Origin: Trebouxia sp. TZW2008 | Lineage: Eukaryota > Chlorophyta > Trebouxiophyceae > Trebouxiales > Trebouxiaceae | Assembly (NCBI GenBank): GCA_002118135.1 | Contig: BDIU01000409.1 | Coordinates: forward strand, 62,001 to 126,000 | Length of the DNA: 64,000 nt | Direction: 5' to 3' | Part shown: positions 52,198 to 61,000 of the stretch, one piece after another | Position numbering within the stretch: position 1 is the stretch's first letter | Layout of the letters: each line of letters starts with the position of its first letter | Program-made: the position numbers and the translations under genes | Notes under the pieces: model-generated | What the model saw: the letters and a program-made list of their open reading frames with translations, nothing else | Database searches by the model: none | What the model was told of the DNA's origin: nothing

Positions 52198-54998
52198 ATG
52201 GGTTGGGCCGAGCTCAAAAAGGCCATCGCAAATGATAACTCCAATACAGAGAACTGGTCCGATGAGACCTCGGCGGTTGAGGTCACGCAGCGCAAAGGCT
52301 TCATGTGCAACATCAAAGCCAAAGGCAGGCTGCGGATGGAGCCTGAAAGGGTGTTTGACATTCTTGTCGCTCCAGACAACTACAAGTACTTCAGCGGGAT
52401 CAAGGTCAGCAGGCACAAAGCTTGTCTGTGGCATAGCTCCTGCCAATTGCAGAGGCTGTCTCTGGAAGGCCCTATTCAGTGTTGATCTATAGAGGCTGCT
52501 TGTGCACTGAAGTTGCGTGCATGCAGAAAATTGAATACAGAAAAGTGCTGGAGGACGATGGCAATGGCAAGATGAAAGTGGAAGTTCAGCAGGTATGCTG
52601 CTTCAACTTCAAAGTGCTCTCAATATGTTTGCCATGACATGCAATTCATGATGAAGTGCAATCTGCTGTATTGTTGATAACAAGGGAGCCAGATCAAGTG
52701 CTAATAAGGCTTGACAGCCAGAGATCTCTGGTCCTCTGATTTGGTTTGAGGACTTGCATTGAAGCATGCCTATCTGTGTAGGTTGGACAATGGAAGTTTT
52801 TGGGCTTCTCAGGGCAATTTGCTACAAAACTGCATGTGCACCAGGACAAAAAGGCCGGCACGGCAAGTTCTGCAGTTTCCCAATTTGATCATCACTTGAG
52901 CAGTGTCATGAGCACCTACTGACATCACATTTGTCTTGCAAGCATGCTGTAGCACTTGATGGCCATACTCCACATTTCAGTAGTTGCTTCTGATACAGTT
53001 GCATTCTGTGTATAAATTGTTGGCGCTGACGCATTGCACGCTTCACAAAGTAAACTGCATCTGAATGATCTTTGTTCACAAACAAATCCGTAGTCCACAC
53101 CATGTCTTGCATATTGGGTGAGCCATTTGGTGGTTTACCGCAACCTCTCCGCTGCATTGAGGTGTATATACGTGTCTGCATTGTTGACACCCTGTATGTC
53201 CAATATAAACGAGCTGATTATTATGGTGCTGCAGATTAGCTTCAGGTTAGCAAAGCCCGGGCTTATGAAAGACTTTGCTGGCGACTGGACGATACAGCCC
53301 TTGACGCAGAAAGATCTGCAGAGCTCTAAGCTGCCTGATCCAGCAAAGCTACCCAAAGGTTGGTCAAGTCGCAGTTCCCCAGGTTTCAATGCTTCATCAA
53401 GTTGTTGATGATCTTCAGAGTTTTACATACGTCTTGCAGTCTGTCTTCCATCTGCTGGCTGTATATGTACAGCTGCAGAAATGCATGCAGGTCGAAGCTG
53501 ATATACAGGCCTGTATCTGGGATTTTGGCTAGAATTTGGTTTTGATAATGTGCAGCTGTCATGCAACATGCAGCACACATGCTGCTGTGCTGGGCCGTGC
53601 CGTGCCGTGCCGTGCTGTGCTGTGCCGTGCAGTGCCGTGCTGTGCTGTGACTGACACTCAATCACACTGATGGCTCAGCCGTGATGAGCATGCTGATCAA
53701 ACTTTCCTTGCCCAGCAGGCGTCTGCTGATGTACATTGCTGATGCAGATTCTCAGCTATAGCCTAAATCTCCTGAGGAAATTGCTGTTCATGTGCACTTT
53801 TGACCTGCAGGAATGTCCCCAAACTTCATGGGTGTACTGCCGTTCAACAAGGCCAAGGGCACGTTAGTGACCCTGGAGCAGTCCATACTACCTGGCTTCA
53901 TCCCGCCCAAGCCTCTAGACAGAGTACTGAAGGGTGGGTGACTCTGCAAGCACAGTACTACATCCAGCAAAGCCTTTGCATTGATTGAGGATTTCTGTAG
54001 AGATGTTACTATGCTAGATCTACTTTGTCCAGCACGTTGCCTGCATGTTTTGTAGCTCAGAGGGCATGGGTTTGATATAATTGCACATGTTTACTCGCAT
54101 CCCATGAGACTGTGTTGGTACGCTGCTTATGCCGCCTGTTACACCAGCCTGTCACTAGCGTAATCTTTGGCATGACACTGCTGTGCTCTTTGTCAAGCTG
54201 CTTCTTATGGGTGTCGTTTCTGTTGCAGGCATCTCAAGCAAACAAGTGCAGATAATTTTGCAAGATCTGAAACAGGAAGTTGACAGACAGTTGTCAAATT
54301 CAGACCCAGGTACAGCTTGTGTTCAACAATCTCGTTATCGCTGTTATATCAGCATCAATGCCATGCATGCAACAGCGTATCTCTCATCAATTGCTGACCA
54401 ATGCGTCATGAATACTTGCTGAACTGCTGGGTGGTTTTCCTACCATATTCTGAGGTCCCATAGGTTTTTTAATCTTATCCCATTAGGCATGTGCACATCT
54501 TGCTGCACTGTTTAAGTTGTCATGCTCATAAGGGCGCTATGCAGCCAGAAGTACCTTTCAACACGATTTTGTCCAACAGCTCAGTCATGACTGGCTTCCT
54601 GTTCGTCATGTCTCTTGCTATGCTATCAGATGATGTGCAGCCGGGAGTGCCTTTCAACATGTTGTTGTCCAACACCTCAGTCATGACTGGTTTGCTGTTC
54701 AATACGCCTTTTTCTATGCTACCCACTGTTTTGTAAGAATGCACATTGTGGCCGTGCAGATCTGATCAAGGCAGGCCGGCCCAATGCAGAGTCAGGCACC
54801 CATGAAGACAACCCAAAAAAGGCATGTACAAAGATGTTGAGCTGTCGCCCCCTTGCTGTTGCTTTTTTGCAGCAGGAAACATATTTAGCCTTGTATGTGC
54901 TTTCTTCTGCAGCAGAGAAGATTGACTTGTGTAGATGCTCACATACTTGCCTTGTCATACAGGATAGACGATGTGCGCCTCCACCAGCATTTGGCTGA
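52198..54998 (+). CDS. SRPBCC (START/polyketide-cyclase-like) protein
   Basis: Seven exons: 52198-52404, 52527-52592, 52782-52874, 53235-53358, 53811-53933, 54229-54309, 54760-54998. The protein is about 245 residues. It opens with MGWAELKKAI and carries the Bet v1-like fold pattern: RMEPERVFDILVAPDNYKYF, IEYRKVLEDD, GQWKFLGFSGQFATKLHV, FRLAKPGLMKDFAGDW, and a C-terminal amphipathic helix SSKQVQIILQDLKQEVDRQL. Such domains bind lipids or other hydrophobic ligands; the ligand is unknown. The donor of exon 3 (gca|gtttcc) is weak, chosen because it keeps phase. The last exon after HEDNPKK loses conservation-like character, so the real gene may splice onward, perhaps into the hydrophobic exons at 55.4-56.0 kb. 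Confidence 0.75.
53582..53650 (+). repeat. Pentanucleotide microsatellite (TGCCG/TGCTG)n
   Basis: About 13 imperfect repeats of TGC(C/T)G in the intron between exons 4 and 5 of the SRPBCC gene. It creates spurious His/Gln/Thr-rich open frames on the minus strand. Confidence 0.9.
54540..54722 (+). repeat. Intronic tandem duplication (~96 bp unit)
   Basis: Two copies of a block starting ATGCAGCCAGAAGTACCTTT / GTGCAGCCGGGAGTGCCTTT and containing CAGTCATGACTGG, then CTGTTC. It lies in the intron before the last modelled exon of the SRPBCC gene. Each unit opens with a TGCAG-like acceptor, as in the exon-copy pattern elsewhere. Confidence 0.8.
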
Positions 54999-55019
54999 TG
55001 CTTGACAGTTCTCCTTGTC

Positions 55020-55165
55020 AATGAGCCACAAAGCCCAAACTTGATTTTATTCAGCAGACATCTGACTACGCTGCTGCTGCCCTTGCCGGACTGACTATGG
55101 AGTCAAAAGGCCCAAACTAGATTTTATTTGGCAGTCATCTCATTAGGCGGCTGCTGCTGCTGCTG
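55020..55165 (+). repeat. Short tandem duplication (~85 bp unit)
   Basis: AAAGCCCAAACTTGATTTTATT and AAAGGCCCAAACTAGATTTTATT blocks, each followed by a CAG(A/T)CATCT and a GCTGCTGCTG run. Confidence 0.7.
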
Positions 55166-55394
55166 GACCCAGCATATTTTGAGCATAATTGGCCAGCAGT
55201 GCTGTGTGGATGCAAGCTTGAGCAATCACAGGCAACCGCATGTCCCTTCATGTGGGGGTGTAGTTGGATCAGCACGGCGCTTCACGGCAGACAATGAACA
55301 TCTTATTGACCGTTCAGCTGGCATAGTTGGGCAAATACCTTGGTATACAGGCTAAGCAAGACTTCCATGTACCCTATACCCGTTTTGGCATAGA

Positions 55395-55963
55395 GCTGCT
55401 GCTGTGAGCGTTGAATTAGTAGCAACAGCAGCAGCATCTGCCACAGTGGTGACTGCAGTGGCCGTGGCAGCAGCGGCAATGTGACTGCATGTCAGTCATA
55501 CTGCACGTCACAATGCTACCCAACTCAAGGTACTGCTGCTTGACGCTGCACAAAACACAAGCACAGCCTTTGGAATTCAGACAACTTCTGTATTGCAAGC
55601 TTGGACTCTGTTTACCCAGTGGGTTTTTGGGTTTTGCTGCTGCTGTGCCCTGGGGTGCGCTCACCTATGCACCTTATTTTGAAATTGCTGCACCTGTGCA
55701 ACTATGTTTGACAGCACTCGTTGTTGCAGGACTGGGCAATGCATTGCGGACTGTTACAGTCTACAGTTACTGTAGGGAATATATCTGAGTGCCATTGGTT
55801 CCAGTGCTGCAGGCTCCATTGCTGGCATCACAGTTTCAGGCTGCTGTAGCTTCTGAGCTTGCCACACTGACATTAAACTTTGCAATGGATTGCGCAATCT
55901 TATTGGCAGCAGCATTGGCTGCACTTATGCCTGGTGCTTTGCGTTGGAAGGTGCATGGACCCA
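55395..55963 (+). other. Possible exons of a hydrophobic (membrane) protein
   Basis: Three stretches encode strongly hydrophobic sequence: 55391-55480 (VELVATAAASATVVTAVAVA), 55560-55740 (GFLGFAAAVPWGALTYAPYF) and 55800-55950 (ELATLTLNFAMDCAILLAAA, ending at a GT). Splice-like sites surround them (ttgcag at 55730, aag|gtgcat at 55950), but I could not join them in one frame. They may be the C-terminal membrane part of the SRPBCC gene, a separate gene, or chance. Confidence 0.3.
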
Positions 55964-57651
55964 AAGCTTCTACATGCAAGTTGGATGAGCATGATTGTAT
56001 GTCGCGCAAAAGCTATGCACGCCTTGTACATTTGTGCATGAAGCTGCAAGGGCTCACGTTGCTTTGGGAACAAGCTGCTCATTTACAAGACAGTGATCAT
56101 CAACTCATAGAAATCATACATATTCTAGCTGACAGGATATGGTCGCAGACGTTGCTCAACCTTGCGGATCAACTCCTGATTGCAGATCTACTGATCTACT
56201 CTGCAAACACAACCTGCAACGGATAGTTGCTTCTTGGTGAAACTAGCCTGGCTATACCACTCAAGTGGCAACCACAGTTGCTTGTTTTCCACAGCTGATG
56301 TTCCCACTTGAAGGTATATTGTGACACAAACAACATGCATGGCATGCCTCGACAAGCTTTGAAGACGGTCTTCTGCCAGATTTGGCCAGCTACATCATTG
56401 TTGTACACTGTGACAGCTCATCGAGCACACTAATTTTCATGATCTGATCCAATTCTGATCACATTGCTGCCTTGAGTTGGATCTGGCTCAATGGAAAGAA
56501 CATAAGGAAGGGCTGACCACTGTCCAGGAGCAACTCTCACATGTCCATTGCAAATCAGGTCTGATGCAATTTCAAGTATGACTGCCTCAATTACTGCCTC
56601 AATGAAAAGAGCATAGGGAAGGGCTGACCACAGTCCAGGAGCAACTCACATGTCCATTCTGAATCAGGTTTTGGAAAGAAGCTGCCACATTCTCATTGAG
56701 GTCAAAGCCAGCTGCATAACAAAATCATCATTTGCAAAATCGTTCGGCATATGCATCAGCTTGACTGTGAGCAGTGTCACACATACTCTCATGCCCAAGT
56801 GATCTTCCAGTCTCAAACCATGTTTTGCATGGTCTAATTCATGATGACGACACTGATACACTAGGCATGGAACATTGCTCAATATCATTGCTGTATGCCA
56901 CTGTTGCCCACATGCTTGCAAAAGGTCAATTGTTGATATAGTGGGCATTTTGATGAAGTGCAAGTGCAGATGACCTGAGTGTTGTGTGCATGCCTCACGC
57001 ACATCATGATTCTGGAGTGCTGAGCTGATGGTTCTTACGTGATCCTTTGAAGTCAATGACTGTGACGTAGGCATCGCCGCTTCCTTGCAAGTTCTGAACA
57101 TGGATACATTGACCGCACTGAGCATTATAGCCGGGAAGATTTGTGTGGTCCCAAGCCGTCACAAACGAGCTAGCATCTGATGACCTGCAACACGCAGCAC
57201 CTCAAATCAGTCAAACACTGCGCTTGCATCTGATGCGTGGAACAAGCAGTACATCCAATCATTTTGCGCATGCGTCACAAGACCAAGCAGACAAATATCC
57301 ACAAAACCTTGCCTTACAGGCGCATCAAATGCCGTTCAACAGACAAGTCATGGTCTATTTTGCTCAGCAGAACATGGCCAAGCAATGCAAACGGGGTGCA
57401 CATGGCAAGCTTTGCGTTGGCAAATCTGCACTTATTGTTTGCTGCAAAGAGCTTGTTTATCAAGACAAGCCCAAGCATGCGCAAATTGCCAAGCGTTAAC
57501 TGCAATAGTCTGCAGCGTTGACTGGCTCAGGATGAGTCATGCGGGGAAGTGGAAGGCCGCTGACGGCGGCTGCGCTTACAAGGGAACACTCCAGCAGTGT
57601 GATTTACATGCTACCTTGCCAGGATAGAACTAGTCCGTTACATTAACAAAC
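55964..57651. other. Region with no supported gene
   Basis: Between the hydrophobic stretch and the convergent chitinase gene. The longest open frame is 153 codons on the minus strand (57125-56664). It has no recognisable motif and no codon or splice support. A tandem duplication lies at about 56490-56668. Confidence 0.4.
56490..56668 (+). repeat. Tandem duplication (~110 bp unit)
   Basis: GGAAAGAACATAAGGAAGGG and GAAAAGAGCATAGGGAAGGG blocks are each followed by CTGACCAC(T/A)GTCCAGGAGC, CACATGTCCATT and AATCAGGT. Intergenic. Confidence 0.85.
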
Positions 57652-58058
57652 TTACTTGCCAATCTCATTCTGACAGGCGACGCCACTGGCTAACACTGAA
57701 GTAGAGTAGACTCCATATTGAGTGCATGTGGTGGTGCCGCTGGTGCCCTGTCCGTAGGCACCAGCATTCAGCCCGCTTGCAGGAGTTGATAAAGAAGTTG
57801 GGGGCGGGCTAGGGGGTGGGGTGGGGGTTGATTCTGGGTTTGAGCCCGTCGGGGTGGTGGGTGCAGGGGGAGAAGTAGAAGAAGAGGCTGTGCAGGTTCC
57901 AGGGGCACAGTTTAAGGCTGATTGACTCCAGACTTGTCCAGCGCCGCAGCTTGACACATATGTGATGCCATTGGCGCATTGCACAAACTTGGTGCAGTCG
58001 CATGGATTAGCATAGAATTGGCCGGCTCTGCCTTGGCAGAATGTGTCCCCTGCAGCGC
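57652..58058 (-). other. CBM14 chitin-binding module 4 and C-terminus
   Basis: AGAAGDTFCQGRAGQFYANP, CDCTKFVQCANGITYVSSC, GAGQVWSQ, CAPGTC, then a Pro/Thr linker and a short C-terminal segment with two more cysteines (TTCTQYGVYSTSVL, VACQNEIGK) before TAA. Confidence 0.87.
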
Positions 58059-61000
58059 CTGCAGCAATACCCTCCGCCAGTGATTCTATGCAAGCATCAA
58101 GGCTCCATGAACACATGATTGGCTCAGGGTCTGGGGCAGGTTTGAGGATAAGGATTTAGAGTTGAGGTATACCTGTTGGACACAGAGAGCCAGCATTGCT
58201 GCTTGGCACAGGGGATGGGGGCGGGGATGGGGGTGGGGAGGGCTGGGGTGGGGCAGGGTTAGGCAGTGGGGAGGGCACTGGGTTTGCTGTCACAGGTGGC
58301 GGGTTGCTAGATGGTGTTGTGCTGCATGAGCCTGGGGCGCATCCAAGAGAAGCTTGATTCCAAACAGTCCCGCCTCCGCAGCTTTGTGGGTAAGTGTAAC
58401 CATTGGCGCATTGGACAAACTTGGTACAGTCACACGGGTCGGCGTAGAATTGGCTGGATTTGCCTTGGCAAAAGATGTCGCCTGCAGCGCCTGCATGAGC
58501 ACATGAGTCGACTGCAAGTACAGGAAAAAATATATAGCTGAGATGTCTTGCCTTGGCAAAAGACGTTGCCTGCAGTGCCTGCACAACCATACATGCTTAG
58601 TGCAATGTTGTGGCTTTTTGTAAGGCTGGTCAGCTTTGTCTTGTCTGAGTATTACATGCTAGCACAGGCCTATACACTTGATGAGCCATGCATCACAGAG
58701 AGACAAAGGTTACACCCAGTGTGCAACAACAGCAGCAACATCAATCCAAGTTGAAGAGTAGATAACATATGCCTGTTAAGCGGTTCAGCAGATCTTACCT
58801 GTTGGGCATGCTGACGTCGGGGGTGAAAGGAGATGGCGACCCTGCAATTTGCAGGAAATGTTTAGAGACGATTGTTCAGGAAGAACGTAATTGCAAGTTT
58901 CAGAAATCAAGAAAAGTGCTTTTGTGCTGAGCACAAATCAGAATCGGCATCTGATGGCACAACAATATGTCAGTTCCAAAATCCCTCATGTAACAAGCAA
59001 GGCTCTAAAACGCTGACAACAACCTTGCAGCAGTGTCGGAGCGAACTGTCACAAGACACCTTTGCATGCATCAGAAATGTCTTGTCAGCTTGAGGCTTCA
59101 CACTCAAATCATATCAACCAATCAGGGTTGTAGTCAGGTCTCACAGTGGTTTCTCTGTTATGCGCTTTTTGTCGCATTACATTTACAGTCAGGTCTCATC
59201 CTTATATGCTGCGGCTCTGTTGAGGCAAAGCAAGCACCAGGCACATCACATCAGCTGGATAAGTCAGGTGACAAGTCGACACTCTGTACCCATTGACTGA
59301 TTGACTGCTGTCACAGTGTTAAGGAGAGCAAGAAGAAGGGACGCATCCCAAGGTGCTCTGACTCCAGACTCACATCAAAATGGTACATCAGGTTTCATAC
59401 TGAGTCTCTGTTCTTTGGCTTTCAACAGGCTTCATGAAAACAGTCAGATCTCATGCTGAATTGTTGTTGTATCATTCAGGCACAGAAGGAATTAGGGACT
59501 CTGTCTTTTGTATTTCTTGTTTTCTTACTATTGAGGCAGGGCAGGAGGCAGGGGCACAGCCGAGGGTGCTCTGACTCCAGACTCACATCATGTTAATACA
59601 TCAGGTCTCACACTGCTCTTGCTGAGAAGAAACATCAAACCGGGCCAACAATCAGGTCTCATGCTGAATTGCTGTTGTAGCATTAAGGCAGAACAGGAAG
59701 CAGAAACTACTCTTTTCATTCTTTATTTCCTACCGTTGAGGCAGGGCAGGAGCCAGGGAGACAGCCCAAGTTGCCTTGATTCCAGACTTGCCCCGCGCCA
59801 CAGGATGTCACATAGGTCACCCCACTGGCGCATTGCACAAACTTGGTGCAGTCACATGGGTCTGCATAGAACTGGCCTGACTTGCCTTGGCAAAAGGTGT
59901 CCCCTGCAGCGCCTGCATGACAACACAAATCAATTGCAATCAGACGGGTCTGCATACAACTGGCCTGCCTTGACTTGAAAATCACTGCCACCTGCAGTGC
60001 CTGCATGGCCATTTCATTCCTCTTTGTGACTAGTTTCTGCAGAGTTGGCAATCTTCAGCTGACTTGTTTGAGTCTTTGCCATATGCTGTTGCAACAAGCA
60101 CCCCAGAAGCTCAGAGCATGCATGTGTGTGTTGTTGAGGCATGTTGTATGCAAAATGAATGCGCTGCTCTCACAACCACCTTTACAGAGTTGCTTTGAGA
60201 CTTTACTATGTCTCAAGTCTGCACTTCCAACAGCAGAAAGCATACTCAATGTCAAGCAAGGGACCAGGAGGATCAAGGATAAAGCATGCATGTGGCACCT
60301 GTGGGGCAGCTGCCAGAAGGGGTAGTAGGGGCAGATGGGGTGGGTACTGGGGCCGCAGGGGGGTTAGTCGTGGTGGTTGGCGGGTTGCTCACAGGGGTGG
60401 CAGGTGTTGTTGGTGTTGTAGGCGTCGGTGTAGTAGAAGAGGAGCAGGACCCAGCCACGCATGCTGTTGCTGATTGGCTCCACACTGTGCCGGCTCCACA
60501 GCTTTGGATGTAGGTCACCCCGTTAGCGCATTGCACAAACTTTGAGCAGTCACATGGGTCTGCATAGAACTGCCCAGACCTGCTCATGCAGAATGCGTCA
60601 CTTGCTCCACCTGCAACATTACCACGCAAGTCAAGAGACGATGAAACCAATATGTCAGTCATCCATTTGAAAAGACAGTCATGGCTATCCTGAAGCGCTC
60701 TCTCTACTGCAATGCAGCGCCCACATACTCTGGATATAATCAGCTGACAGTAGTAACAGTGACGGCCATCCAAGAGGATTGCTTATGTCTGCAATGTATT
60801 GCCTACATTCTCTGGCCAATTTGGGCACATCAAATTTTTATGTTTATTGGTGTGCTGCAACATACAGCAAATCTCCCTGTTTCAGTACGCAGGTTTCAGA
60901 TGTGGTGACCCACCTGTAGGACAGCCTGTGGAGGGAGCTGAGGGAGGTGGGGTGCTTGCAGGAGTAGTCAGGGTGGTGGGGGTTGCAGGGGTGGGGGATG

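Noticed and set aside
53386..53665. Minus-strand frames rich in His/Thr/Ala/Gln repeats
   Set aside because: Caused by the TGCCG/TGCTG microsatellite in an intron; no splice or family support.
56664..57125. 153-codon minus-strand open frame
   Set aside because: No motif, start context or splice support, and it overlaps the edge of a tandem duplication. Open frames of 100-150 codons arise often by chance here. It is mentioned only as part of the unassigned region.
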